A model generated the notes under the pieces. It ran no database searches and had not been told where the DNA came from. It saw only the letters and a list, made by a program, of their open reading frames with translations. From Streptomyces violaceoruber (GTDB lineage Bacteria > Actinomycetota > Actinomycetes > Streptomycetales > Streptomycetaceae), in the NCBI GenBank assembly GCA_000720805.1, contig JODI01000007.1, positions 1 through 64,000 of the forward strand: a stretch of 64,000 nt of DNA. The letters run 5' to 3'. The position numbers were made by a program, and so were the translations under genes. Positions 25,151-33,940 of the stretch are shown here, one piece after another; positions within the stretch are counted from its first letter, which is position 1; each line of letters opens with the position of its first letter.

Positions 25151-26035
25151 ATGTCCAGGAAACGCTTAGGCAGTGCCGTCGCCGTGGTGATGCTTGTCGC
25201 GGGGGCGGCCGGTTGCGGTGGGACGGACGACGCGGCCGACGCGGCGGGCAGCTCGTCGAGCGGACCTGAGAAGAGCGGGCCGGAGAAGACCGACGGCACG
25301 CGGGCCGTGCACGCGGCCTACGAGCGGACCCGGTCCGCCGACACGGCGAAGCTGACCGTCTCCTCGAAGGCGGTGGCCGGCGGTCAGAGCGTCACCGCGA
25401 AGGGCTCCGGTGCGGTGGACCTCGCCGAGGGCGACAGTCAGGTGACTCTCACCTCGCGGGGCGCCCGGATCGAGCAGCGCGTCGTCGACGGGATCATCTA
25501 CCAGAAGCCGACCGCCGCGCAGCGCGGTCCGCTGCCCGAGGGCAAGAGCTGGATGAGGATCGACCCCGCCCGCCTGCCGCGCTCCGGATCCGGCGACACG
25601 CAGGCGAGCGACCCGGTCGAGCCGTTCGACTACGTCAAGGGGCTCGACTCCGACGACGTCACCAAGGTCGGCACCGAGCCCGTGAACGGTACGCAGACCA
25701 CCCGCTACCGCGTCGACGTCGACGTGAAGACCCTGGCCCGGGGCGACCGCGATAAGGAGCAGCAGCTGCGCAGGCAGCTGGACACGTCGTCCGTTCCGGT
25801 GGACCTGTGGCTGGACGAGCAGGGCCGGCTGCGGCAGGAGACCGTGCGTCTGACCCTGCGGCCCCTGAAGAACAGCAAGCCGACGGACCGCGAGGACACG
25901 CGGGTCACCAGCACGACGACCCTGCGGTTCGACGACTTCGGCACGAAGGTCGACGTGCAGGCGCCGCCCGCGGGCCAGACCGCCGACGTGACCGGCCGGC
26001 TCGCCGACGCGACGCGGTCGCCGCAGGCAGGCTGA
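25151..26035 (+). CDS. Lipoprotein, LppX/LprG-like
   Basis: 294 residues. A lipoprotein signal (basic head, hydrophobic core, lipobox AAGC at Cys20 followed by GG) anchors it outside the membrane, followed by a Gly/Ser/Lys-rich linker. The mature domain shows beta-rich stretches such as SVTAKGSGAVDLAEGDSQVT, RVVDGIIYQKP and the late VPVDLWLDEQGRLRQE, a pattern seen in actinobacterial LppX/LprAFG-like lipid-binding lipoproteins. The start follows GAGAGGG; a GTG three codons earlier is possible. Monocistronic. Ligand unknown; lipid or polyketide binding is known for the family only. Confidence 0.82.
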   Translation: MSRKRLGSAVAVVMLVAGAAGCGGTDDAADAAGSSSSGPEKSGPEKTDGTRAVHAAYERTRSADTAKLTVSSKAVAGGQSVTAKGSGAVDLAEGDSQVTLTSRGARIEQRVVDGIIYQKPTAAQRGPLPEGKSWMRIDPARLPRSGSGDTQASDPVEPFDYVKGLDSDDVTKVGTEPVNGTQTTRYRVDVDVKTLARGDRDKEQQLRRQLDTSSVPVDLWLDEQGRLRQETVRLTLRPLKNSKPTDREDTRVTSTTTLRFDDFGTKVDVQAPPAGQTADVTGRLADATRSPQAG

Positions 26036-26131
26036 GCGCCCGCTGACCCGACCGGGTGACCCCGGTGATCGCCGGCGCGGGCGGGCGGCGATACTGAAGG
26101 ACGCACGTGCCCCCCGCCATCAGATGGACTC

Positions 26132-27232
26132 ATGCAGACCTCCTCCACTGTCCGTCCGCCCTTCCCCCTCACGGTGTGGCTGGCCCGCGGCCGCCACACG
26201 GGACCCGACCCGCTGGACACCGTCCGCCGCACGCTGCGGCGGTTGAAGGACGCGGGCACCATCGACGACTTCCTGGAACCGGCCGAGGCCGAAGCCGAGG
26301 ACGCCCGGGAGCAGGTCTTCGAAGCCCGCTGGAGGGTCCCCGAGGGGGTGACCGTACGGGCGAGGCTCACGGTCGTCGCCGAGGCGGAGACCGGGCCGGA
26401 GTGGGTGCTGGCGGCGGAGGCGGACAGCCCGTGGGACCAGGGGTGGCCCTCACCCGCCACCGTGTTCTGGCCCGACACGCCGGACGCCGAGTGGGACCAC
26501 GACGTCCCCACGGGGCTGCGGTTGCGGGACGTCAACCGCCTCCCCGAGGACGACAAGGCCATGCGGCGGCTGTTCCGGGACGCCGTGCGCGGCAGCTGGA
26601 ACATCCATGTGGTCGTGCACGAGGCGATGACCCCGGACGCGCGCGGCCGCAAACCGCTGGCCCAGCTGTTTCCGGAGAGCCTGCGGCACCGGGTGGTCGA
26701 GCACCGCGCGGCCCCGCAGCAGCTGCGGGCCGTCAACTGGGCCCTGAAGGAGGTCGGCGTGCAGGTGCCGCGGGGCGGCGCGGTGGTGCTGCCCGCGGCG
26801 CCGGGCGCGTCCCGCCGCGGCGGGGACGAGTTCGCCGTACGCAGTGTCTTCCTCGACGGATCGCAACCGTCGGACCTGGTCGAGGCGTTGACGCGGTTCA
26901 CCGCGGCGCAGCGGCCGCTTCCGGAGGGGGCCGGGGACGCGGTGACCGCGCTGCGGGAGCAATGGCGTCTGCTGAGCCTGGAGGAGGAACTCGCCCGCGA
27001 GCGGGCGCTCGTCGCCATGTACGCCGAGGCGCTGGACGCCATGACCCAGTCCCGGGACCTGTACCGGGAGGCCGCCGAACGGGCCCACGAGGCGCTGACC
27101 GCGTACCGCGAGACCGCGGCCGCCCTCCCCGTGCCCGAGCAGCCGTCCTCCCCTGCCGCCACCTCCCCGTTCCAGCAGCTGACCCGCACCCTGGAACGCC
27201 TCAAGGGCGCGCGGACGAAGGACGCACCGTAG
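26132..27232 (+). CDS. Hypothetical protein with C-terminal coiled coil
   Basis: 366 residues, acidic, soluble and without signal or membrane segment. Opens LTVWLARGRHTGPDPLDTVRRTLRRLK; a long helical region near residues 265-325 (EEELARERALVAMYAEALDA) looks coiled-coil-forming. Alanine/arginine-rich composition and normal codon use support expression. No known domain recognised. The ATG at 26132 lacks a strong ribosome binding site; AAGGACG lies further upstream. It ends 97 bp before the aldehyde oxidoreductase operon in the same direction and might be cotranscribed. Confidence 0.72.
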   Translation: MQTSSTVRPPFPLTVWLARGRHTGPDPLDTVRRTLRRLKDAGTIDDFLEPAEAEAEDAREQVFEARWRVPEGVTVRARLTVVAEAETGPEWVLAAEADSPWDQGWPSPATVFWPDTPDAEWDHDVPTGLRLRDVNRLPEDDKAMRRLFRDAVRGSWNIHVVVHEAMTPDARGRKPLAQLFPESLRHRVVEHRAAPQQLRAVNWALKEVGVQVPRGGAVVLPAAPGASRRGGDEFAVRSVFLDGSQPSDLVEALTRFTAAQRPLPEGAGDAVTALREQWRLLSLEEELARERALVAMYAEALDAMTQSRDLYREAAERAHEALTAYRETAAALPVPEQPSSPAATSPFQQLTRTLERLKGARTKDAP

Positions 27233-27329
27233 AAGGAGGCAACCTGGGAAGCGCCCGGGACGTGTGGGTCGCCGGAGTTTGGATACGCGGTGGCGACCGC
27301 ACCGGTCCGTCCCGGAAGGCACGTACGAC

Positions 27330-27887
27330 ATGGACAGTCACCAGCACCAGGGTGAGGGGCCCGCGACCCGTCACCGGTCCGAGACGACGCTCCGCGTCAA
27401 CGGCAAACCGCACACGCTGACCGTCGACCACCGGCGCGTCCTGCTGGACGTGCTGCGCGAGGATCTCGAGCTGTTCGGCGCGAAGAAGGGCTGTGACCAC
27501 GGCCAGTGCGGCGCCTGCACGGTCCTGGTGGACGGGCGACGGCTGAACAGCTGTCTGCTGCTCGCGATCACGCTGGACGGCTATGAGGTCACGACCGTGG
27601 AGGGGCTCTCCGGTGACGGCGAGGACCTGCATCCGCTGCAGCGCGCATTCCTGGACCGGGACGCCTTCCAGTGCGGCTACTGCACCCCGGGGCAGATCTG
27701 TTCCGCGCTCGGCGCGATCGCGGAGGCCTCGGCCGGACATCCCTCGCACGTCACCGACCCGGCCGCGCCCTCGGGCGAGCCCGTACCGCTGGACCGGGAC
27801 GAGATCCGGGAGCGGCTCAGCGGCAACCTCTGCCGCTGCGGGGCCTATCCACGCATCGTCGAGGCGGTCGAGGACGTGATCGAGTGA
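27330..27887 (+). CDS. paoA: Aldehyde/xanthine dehydrogenase iron-sulfur subunit
   Basis: Small subunit of a molybdenum hydroxylase, carrying two [2Fe-2S] clusters. The plant-ferredoxin-like cluster ligands are Cys55, Cys60, Cys63 and Cys75 (GCDHGQCGACTVLVDG); the second helical cluster uses Cys115, Cys118, Cys168 and Cys170 (QCGYCTPGQIC and NLCRCGAY). 185 residues. Unlike Escherichia coli PaoA it shows no Tat signal, so the complex is expected in the cytoplasm. ATG chosen after GGAAGG; a frame back to 27264 is shadow. Overlaps the next gene by 4 bp (GTGA). Confidence 0.94.
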   Translation: MDSHQHQGEGPATRHRSETTLRVNGKPHTLTVDHRRVLLDVLREDLELFGAKKGCDHGQCGACTVLVDGRRLNSCLLLAITLDGYEVTTVEGLSGDGEDLHPLQRAFLDRDAFQCGYCTPGQICSALGAIAEASAGHPSHVTDPAAPSGEPVPLDRDEIRERLSGNLCRCGAYPRIVEAVEDVIE

Positions 27888-28876
27888 AGACCTTCGACTA
27901 TGTGCGGGCCGACAGCCTGGAGGAGGCCGCCGACGCCTTCGCCGCCCGCCCCGGCGCCCGCTATCTGGGCGGCGGCACCAATCTGGTCGACCTGATGAAG
28001 CTGGGCGTCGAGCGGCCCGCCGCGCTCGTCGACATCAGCCGGCTTCCCCTGGACAGCGTGGAGGAGCTGCCCGACGGCTCGCTGCGCGTCGGCGCGACGG
28101 TCCGCAACAGCGACCTCGCCGCCCATCCCGCCGTGCGGGACCGCTGGCCCGCGCTGTCCCAGGCGGTGCTGGCGGGCGCGTCCGGGCAGCTGCGCAACGC
28201 GGCCACCACCGGCGGCAACCTGTTGCAGCGCACCCGCTGCCCCTACTTCCAGGACGTGGCCAAGCCGTGCAACAAGCGCGAACCGGGCAGCGGCTGCGGG
28301 GCCCGGGACGGGGTGCACCGTGACCACGCCGTCCTGGGTCATTCGGCGCACTGTATCGCCACCCACCCCTCGGACATGGCGGTGGCGCTGGCCGCCCTGG
28401 ACGCCCGCGTCGAGCTGTACGGAGCCGACGGCGCCCGGAGTCTTCCGGCGGCCGGGTTCCACCGGCTGCCCGGGGACCGTCCCGAGGTGGACACCGAGAT
28501 CCGGCCCGGGGAGATCATCACCGGCGTGGTGCTGCCGGCGGCCACGGCAGGAGTGCCCTCGGCCTACCGCAAGGCCCGCGACCGGGCGTCGTACGCCTTC
28601 GCTCTCGCGTCCGTAGCTGTCGCGGTGCGGGTGGACGACGGCGTGGTCACGAGCGCCCGGATCGCGTTCGGGGCGCTGGCTCACCGGCCCTGGCGGGCCC
28701 GCCGGGCCGAGGAGGTGCTGCTGGGCGCGGCTCCCACCGAAGCCGCCTTCGAGCACGCCGTCGACCTCGAACTGTCCGCCGCCGAGGCGCTGCGGGACAA
28801 CGCCTACAAGGTGCCCCTGGCCCGCGGCCTCGCCCTGGACGTCCTGGCCCGGCTCACCGCCGCCGCCCGGACCTGA
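27884..28876 (+). CDS. paoB: Aldehyde oxidoreductase FAD subunit with extra Fe-S site
   Basis: FAD-binding subunit of the molybdenum hydroxylase, 330 residues. The FAD loop YLGGGTNLVDLMK (about 27-40) and QLRNAATTGGNLLQ (about 102-115) are family signatures. A four-cysteine insertion, Cys119, Cys129, Cys138 and Cys157 (CPYFQDVAKPCNKREPGSGC), matches the additional [4Fe-4S] site described for PaoB-type subunits and is absent from classic xanthine dehydrogenases. GTG start overlaps the previous stop as GTGA, giving translational coupling. Ends 25 bp before the large subunit. Confidence 0.94.
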   Translation: MKTFDYVRADSLEEAADAFAARPGARYLGGGTNLVDLMKLGVERPAALVDISRLPLDSVEELPDGSLRVGATVRNSDLAAHPAVRDRWPALSQAVLAGASGQLRNAATTGGNLLQRTRCPYFQDVAKPCNKREPGSGCGARDGVHRDHAVLGHSAHCIATHPSDMAVALAALDARVELYGADGARSLPAAGFHRLPGDRPEVDTEIRPGEIITGVVLPAATAGVPSAYRKARDRASYAFALASVAVAVRVDDGVVTSARIAFGALAHRPWRARRAEEVLLGAAPTEAAFEHAVDLELSAAEALRDNAYKVPLARGLALDVLARLTAAART

Positions 28877-28901
28877 ATCCCCGTCCCCCGAGGAGGACTC
28901 C

Positions 28902-31019
28902 ATGGCCAGTGTTCCCACCGCCGTGGGCGCTCCCGCCGAGCGCCGGGAGGGGCGGGAGAAGGTCACCGGCACCGCCCGCTACGCCGCCGAACAGCCGCAG
29001 CCCGGACGGCTGCACGCCCGGCCGGTGCCCGCCACGATCGCCCGGGGCCGGGTGACCGGCATCGACACCACGGCCGCGCTGGAGATGCCCGGCGTACTGA
29101 CCGTACTCACCCCCGAGAACGCGCCCCGGCTCGCCGAGCCGGACGATCCCACGCTCGCCCTGCTGCAGGACTCCCGCGTCCCGCACCACGGCTGGTTCGT
29201 GGCCCTGGTGGTGGCCGAGACCCTGGAGGCGGCCCGCGCCGGCGCCGCCGCCGTCCTCGTGCGGTACGCCGCGGAGGACCACGACGTCACCCTCACCGCC
29301 TCGCACCCGCGGGCGTATGTCCCCGAGGAGGCCAACGGCGGCTACCCGGCCCGCAGCGAACGGGGCGAGCCCGACGCCGCCTTCGGCTCCGCCGCCGTCC
29401 GGGTCGACGCCGAGTACCGGGTGCCGCCGCTGCACAACCACCCCATGGAGCCGCACGCCACCACCGCGCACTGGGACGGCGAACGGCTCACCGTGCACAA
29501 CTCCAGCCAGGGCTCGACGGCCGTACGCGCCACGCTGGCCCAGATGTTCGCTCTGCCCGAGGAACGGATCACGGTCGTCGCCGAACACGTCGGCGGCGGG
29601 TTCGGGTCCAAGGGCACACCCCGCCCCGACGTGGTGCTCGCCGCGATGGCCGCACGGCACACCGGCCGGCCCGTCACCGTGGCCCTGCCCCGGCGCTTCC
29701 TGCCCACCGTCGTCGGACACCGGGCGCCCACCCTGCAGCGGGTGCGCCTCGGCGCCGACGCGGACGGCCGGCTCACCTCCCTCATCCATGAGGTCACCAC
29801 CCGCACCTCCCGCGTCAAGGAGTTCGTGGAGCAGGCCGCGGTACCGGCGCGGATCATGTACGCCTCGCCGCACAGCCGCACCCTGCACCGCGTGGTGCCG
29901 CTCGACGTGCCCTCGCCGTCCTGGATGCGCGCCCCGGGCGAGGCTCCCGGCATGTACGCGCTGGAGTCCGCGATGGACGAGCTCGCGGGTGAACTCGGCA
30001 TGGACCCGGTGGACTTGCGGATCCTCAATGAGCCGGACACCGAGCCCGACAGCGGCCGGCCCTTCAGCAGCCGGCATGTCGTGGAGTGCCTGCGCGAGGG
30101 CGCCCTGCGCTTCGAGTGGTCGTCGCGCGACCCCCGCCCGCGTTCCCGGCGCGAGGGACCGCTGCTCGTCGGCTCGGGTGTGGCCTCCGCCACCTATCCC
30201 GTCCAGATGTGGCCGTCCACCGCCGAGGCCCGCGCGTTGCCCGACGGCGGCTTCCTGGTCCGGATCAACGCCACCGACATCGGCACCGGGGCCCGTACGG
30301 TCCTCGCGCAGATCGCGGCGGACGTGCTCGCCGTACCGCTCGACCGGGTCCGGATCCAGGTGGGCAGCAGCGATCTTCCCTCGGCGTCGCTGGCGGGCGG
30401 CTCGTCCGGCACCGCATCCTGGGGCTGGGCGGTGCACGAGGCGAGCTCACAGTTGGCGGCGCGGCTGACCGAGCACTCGGGACCGCTGCCCGAGGACGGA
30501 GTCGCGGCCCGCGCCGACACGACCGGGAAGGCCGACGCCGACAGCCCCTGGTCGCGGCACGCGTTCGGCGCGCACTTCGCCGAGGTCGGCGTCGACACGG
30601 TAACCGGTGAGGTCCGGGTCCGGCGTCTGCTGGGGGTCTACGCCGCCGGGCGCATCCTCAACGCCCGGACCGCGCGGTCCCAGTTCGTCGGTGGGATGAC
30701 CATGGGGCTCGGGATGGCACTGACCGAGGGCAGCACGACGGACGAGGCGTTCGGCGACTTCGCGGAGTCGGACCTGGCGTCGTACCACGTGCCCGCGCAC
30801 GCGGACGTCCGGGATGTACAGGCGCACTGGATCGACGAGGACGATCCCCATCTCAACCCGATGGGCAGCAAGGGGATCGGTGAGATCGGCATCGTGGGCA
30901 CGGCGGCCGCCATCGGCAACGCCGTCCACCACGCCATCGGCGTCCGGCTGCGGGAACTGCCGCTCACCCCGGACCGGGTGCTGGCCGCACTAGCGGACCG
31001 GGGTGGGCGGGGCCAGTAG
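28902..31019 (+). CDS. paoC: Aldehyde oxidoreductase molybdenum-cofactor subunit
   Basis: Catalytic large subunit, 705 residues, binding molybdopterin cytosine dinucleotide. Cofactor-contact motifs HVGGGFGSKG (about residue 230) and a C-terminal MGSKGIGEIGIVG, where Glu661 is the expected active-site base, are intact. It should oxidise aldehydes, probably aromatic ones, to acids using water, with electrons passing through the Fe-S clusters to FAD. GAGGAG precedes the ATG. The XdhC/PaoD-type maturation chaperone normally following such operons is not present here; a terminator hairpin lies 63 bp after the stop. Confidence 0.94.
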   Translation: MASVPTAVGAPAERREGREKVTGTARYAAEQPQPGRLHARPVPATIARGRVTGIDTTAALEMPGVLTVLTPENAPRLAEPDDPTLALLQDSRVPHHGWFVALVVAETLEAARAGAAAVLVRYAAEDHDVTLTASHPRAYVPEEANGGYPARSERGEPDAAFGSAAVRVDAEYRVPPLHNHPMEPHATTAHWDGERLTVHNSSQGSTAVRATLAQMFALPEERITVVAEHVGGGFGSKGTPRPDVVLAAMAARHTGRPVTVALPRRFLPTVVGHRAPTLQRVRLGADADGRLTSLIHEVTTRTSRVKEFVEQAAVPARIMYASPHSRTLHRVVPLDVPSPSWMRAPGEAPGMYALESAMDELAGELGMDPVDLRILNEPDTEPDSGRPFSSRHVVECLREGALRFEWSSRDPRPRSRREGPLLVGSGVASATYPVQMWPSTAEARALPDGGFLVRINATDIGTGARTVLAQIAADVLAVPLDRVRIQVGSSDLPSASLAGGSSGTASWGWAVHEASSQLAARLTEHSGPLPEDGVAARADTTGKADADSPWSRHAFGAHFAEVGVDTVTGEVRVRRLLGVYAAGRILNARTARSQFVGGMTMGLGMALTEGSTTDEAFGDFAESDLASYHVPAHADVRDVQAHWIDEDDPHLNPMGSKGIGEIGIVGTAAAIGNAVHHAIGVRLRELPLTPDRVLAALADRGGRGQ

Positions 31020-31081
31020 GGATCACCGGGGCGTCCGGGCCCCCTCGGCCGTCGCCGGTCCGCCGCACGGCGGGTCTGCCG

Positions 31082-31124
31082 CCCGGCGGCCCGGCTCGCC
31101 CGCCGGACGAGCCGGGCCGCCGGG
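31082..31124 (+). terminator. Terminator of the aldehyde oxidoreductase operon
   Basis: 17-bp perfect stem (CCCGGCGGCCCGGCTCG) with a 9-nt loop, 63 bp after the paoC stop. Confidence 0.8.
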
Positions 31125-31289
31125 TGCCGCGGGTCCGGTCTTCATGATCAGCTCCGGGGGACGAGTGTGGTCGCGGCCCACGCGCCCGGCGTACCGACAC
31201 ACGTTCGGCAGGCCATACCGGAGCCCGGAGGGGGAATTCGTCAAGGGGGCGGAGGCACGCAGCCCGCCGCCCGGACGAGGAGGCCACCC

Positions 31290-31595
31290 GTGGACACGAC
31301 CAGCACCGTGTTCGTCGTCGCCGTGATCCTCGCGGCCCTGGTACTCGCCGTCGCCATCGCGCTTGTGGTGCGACTGGTGCGGGCCCGGCGCACGCTGCGC
31401 CGGGCGGGACTTCCCACCGGCCCGCGCTGGATCTTCTGGGGCGCCCTGCTGTACTTCGTGCTGCCGACGGACCTGCTGCCCGACCCGGTGTACCTGGACG
31501 ACATCGGTGTACTGCTTCTGGCACTGCGCAGCCTGCGCTCCTCGGCCGGTGGACGCCCGCTCGGGACTCCGGGCGACCATGACTACGCTCCGTAA
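31290..31595 (+). CDS. Small membrane protein with YkvA/DUF1232 domain
   Basis: 101 residues. One N-terminal transmembrane helix (about 5-26, VFVVAVILAALVLAVAIALV) is followed by a basic linker and a second hydrophobic region WIFWGALLYFVLPTDLLPDP, the core of the YkvA/DUF1232 family, then YLDDIGVLLLALRSL. The GTG start at 31290 is preceded by GAGGAGG. Function of the family is unknown. Lies between the paoC terminator and the RiPP cassette, with its own region of about 165 bp upstream. Confidence 0.82.
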   Translation: MDTTSTVFVVAVILAALVLAVAIALVVRLVRARRTLRRAGLPTGPRWIFWGALLYFVLPTDLLPDPVYLDDIGVLLLALRSLRSSAGGRPLGTPGDHDYAP

Positions 31596-31714
31596 GGAAA
31601 CCATTCACCCGTTCGATTCGTATAAGTCTCTGGAAAGCCCGAGAAAGCGGCGGACCAAGGGGGGCCGCGGGGGCGGCCGTCGTTCCATCGAGCAACACCG
31701 GTGAGGGAGAGACG

Positions 31715-31906
31715 ATGCAACCGTTCGCGCTCAACTACGCACGTCCGGCAGTGGAGTTGGAAGTCACGATTCCGTACGCGTACGACTCCGGGCTGCAGTT
31801 GAACGTGCTCCTCGACGGGCGGATCGCCGCCTGTGACCACGGCCTGATGAGGGAACTGGGGACCACGACGTCGACCGCGGGCTCCAAGACGCACTTCGAC
31901 GACTGA
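31715..31906 (+). CDS. tgmA: Precursor peptide of an ATP-grasp-modified RiPP (graspetide)
   Basis: 63 residues, encoded 10 bp before an ATP-grasp ligase. The leader has MQPFALNYARP and a central YDSGLQLNVLLDG segment, as in the actinobacterial GRASP_targ precursor family (TgmA). The C-terminal core TTTSTAGSKTHFDD offers Thr/Ser hydroxyls and two Asp carboxylates as well as one Lys, suitable for omega-ester or omega-amide crosslinks. GAGGGAGAGACG precedes the ATG. A TATAAG at 31621-31626 may be the -10 of its promoter. Crosslink pattern and activity are unknown. Confidence 0.85.
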   Translation: MQPFALNYARPAVELEVTIPYAYDSGLQLNVLLDGRIAACDHGLMRELGTTTSTAGSKTHFDD

Positions 31907-31916
31907 ACACGGGCAC

Positions 31917-32906
31917 ATGACCATGACCGTGTTGATTTTGACCAGTGAAGAGGACGTGACCGCCGACATGGTGGTCGTGCACCTCAACGGGGCGGGGGTT
32001 CCGGTGGTCCGGCTCGACCCCGCCGACCTGACCGGCTCTGTCGCGCTGTCCGGCGAGTACGTGCACGGCGCCTTCCGCGGCCATCTGTCGGCCGCGGGGC
32101 GCCTGGTGAGCATCGGCGGGCTGCGCTCCATCTGGGTGCGCAGGCCGGGCCCGCCGGCGACGCGGGCCCCCGCACCCTCGTCCTGGCTGACCGAGGAGGC
32201 GTCCCAGGCGCTGTACGGCATGCTGCGCGGCAGCGACGCGTGCTGGATGAACCATCCCGACGCGGCCCGCCGGGCCCGGCACAAGCCCTGGCAGCTGCGG
32301 CTCGCCCAGCGTTCGGGCCTGCCGGTGCCGGCCACGCTCATCACGACGTTCCCGCAGGCGGCCCGGGAGTTCGCGGCGCGCTACCCGGATCTCGTGGTCA
32401 AGCCGGTCTCCGGCGCCCATCCGCAGGATCCGCCCCGCGCGGTGCCGACCAGCAGGGTCGCCCCGGACACCGACTTCTCCGCCGTCGCCTACGGCCCGAC
32501 GCTGTTACAGCGCCGCGTCGCCAAGCGGGCCGACATCCGCCTCACCGTGGTGGGCGACCGGATGCTGGCGGCCCGCAAGGCGGTCGCGGACGACGCGGAC
32601 CCGGACGAGGTCGATGTCCGCTTCGCGGTGAACTCCCTGTCCTGGTGCCCCGTCGACGTTCCGCCGCGGGTCGCCGACGCCGTACGGGCGTACATGGCCG
32701 GCGCCGAACTGGCGTACGGGGCGTTCGACTTCGCCGAGGACGCGGACGGCACCTGGTGGTTTCTGGAGTGCAACCAGTCGGGGCAGTTCGGCTTCGTGGA
32801 GGTGGACACCGGTCAGCCGATCGCCCGGAGTGTCGCCGAGTGGCTGGCCCGGCCCGATCCGCGGCGGCGGGCCGGGGTCGACGGGGCCGACACGGCGGTG
32901 CGGTGA
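31917..32906 (+). CDS. tgmB: ATP-grasp ribosomal peptide maturase
   Basis: 329-residue ATP-grasp ligase of the MvdC/MvdD/TgmB type that forms side-chain macrolactone or macrolactam links in the peptide encoded just upstream. N-terminal VLILTSEEDVTADMVV is the family entry, LRSIWVRRPGPP the conserved R-x-x-x-P element, DLVVKPVSGAHP binds ATP, and WWFLECNQSGQFGFVE carries the magnesium ligands (Glu-x-Asn). Two ATGs (31917 and 31923) are possible starts. The O-methyltransferase that often follows tgmB in actinobacteria is absent; the next gene is a convergent small hypothetical. Confidence 0.92.
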   Translation: MTMTVLILTSEEDVTADMVVVHLNGAGVPVVRLDPADLTGSVALSGEYVHGAFRGHLSAAGRLVSIGGLRSIWVRRPGPPATRAPAPSSWLTEEASQALYGMLRGSDACWMNHPDAARRARHKPWQLRLAQRSGLPVPATLITTFPQAAREFAARYPDLVVKPVSGAHPQDPPRAVPTSRVAPDTDFSAVAYGPTLLQRRVAKRADIRLTVVGDRMLAARKAVADDADPDEVDVRFAVNSLSWCPVDVPPRVADAVRAYMAGAELAYGAFDFAEDADGTWWFLECNQSGQFGFVEVDTGQPIARSVAEWLARPDPRRRAGVDGADTAVR

Positions 32907-32913
32907 GGGCGGG

Positions 32914-33147
32914 TCAGTAGGCACGCGGGCCGGGCAGAGCGGCTCTCTGCCATCCCCCGCCCTGGGGTGCCGGCCGGTCGGGGGGCAGGCCGGGGCCCGG
33001 GCCGGGGCCGGAGTTGCCGAAGGACTGCAGCGGGCGCATGGCGTATTCCAGTTCCCTGGTGACGCGCTCGGCCTCCCTGCGTGTCTGAGCGGGGACGTCG
33101 CCGCGTTCCGCGACGAGTCGGTCGTAGATGGGGGAATCCTGGAACAC
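32914..33147 (-). CDS. Small hypothetical protein
   Basis: 77 residues: a helical, charged N-terminal half (SPIYDRLVAERGDVPAQTR) followed by a Gly/Pro-rich low-complexity tail. GTG start at 33147 with AAAGGCG upstream. The N-terminal sequence looks like a small family widespread in Streptomyces but without known function. Converges with the ATP-grasp gene, only 7 bp apart. Confidence 0.65.
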   Translation of the reverse strand: MFQDSPIYDRLVAERGDVPAQTRREAERVTRELEYAMRPLQSFGNSGPGPGPGLPPDRPAPQGGGWQRAALPGPRAY

Positions 33148-33272
33148 CCGTCACGCGCCTTTCGTGTCACTGCCCATCAGCACGGGCACGACTGCCGAGT
33201 GTAGGCGCCCTCACCCATAGGAGGGCGAATTCGCGTGGAGGTCTTGACGCCACCCTGTGAAGCATGCAGCGC

Positions 33273-33749
33273 TCAGGCACCGGTCGTGGAGCCGGGCCGG
33301 ACGATCATCAGCACCGTGACGGTCGCCCAGAGCAGGTTGAACAGGCCGGTGAACATGGCGAGTTGAGCGGTGCTGCGCCGTTCGACGGGCTGGTCCGCGC
33401 TCAGCTGTGCCAGGAGTTCGTCCTGACGGGGCAGTACGAAAGCGATCAGGATCCCCGCGGCCGCCGCGGTCAGCGCGATGGAGGTGACGAGCCAGCCGTC
33501 GCCCAGGACACCCATGGCGCCCGCGGTGGCGAACCCGAGGACGGGCACGGCCAGTCCGAGGCCGGAGTAGACCCGGCAGATGCGGCGCAGCAGCCGCACG
33601 GTGCCGAGGCCCCCGGTGTCCGCTCCGTCGGCGCCGGAACCGGAGTGGGCGCGGCGTGCGGCGGGCGGGAACATGCTGGCCGCGACGGTGACCGGCCCGA
33701 CGGCGACGATGGCGGCCAGGACGTGCAGAGTCAGCAGGAACTTGGTCAT
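33273..33749 (-). CDS. Integral membrane protein (DUF2269-like)
   Basis: 158 residues with four hydrophobic segments: KFLLTLHVLAAIVAVGPVTV at the N-terminus, a helix near 65-85, another near 88-108 and a C-terminal one (LFNLLWATVTVLMIV). The first helix with its conserved His is reminiscent of DUF2269-type proteins. Function unknown. Divergent from the AraC-type regulator across about 180 bp in which no clear operator was seen. Confidence 0.75.
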   Translation of the reverse strand: MTKFLLTLHVLAAIVAVGPVTVAASMFPPAARRAHSGSGADGADTGGLGTVRLLRRICRVYSGLGLAVPVLGFATAGAMGVLGDGWLVTSIALTAAAAGILIAFVLPRQDELLAQLSADQPVERRSTAQLAMFTGLFNLLWATVTVLMIVRPGSTTGA

Positions 33750-33940
33750 GAAGGGCGTGTCCTCAGGAGCGTCGGTCAGCGGTGCCCGCCCACCCTAGGA
33801 AGCCCCGGAGTGATCACACAGGGGCGGAAACGACAGGTTCCAACGGATTCTCGCCAACGCCTTGTTCAGGGACCACGTCCCCGGCGCCTCTCCCTGCGGA
33901 GGTGGTCGGGCCTGGCGGGAATCCGCCTATGGTGGCGTTC

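Noticed and set aside
32907..33272. Possible methyltransferase or third gene of the graspetide cassette
   Set aside because: Only a 77-residue convergent hypothetical gene is present; no SAM-binding motif seen.
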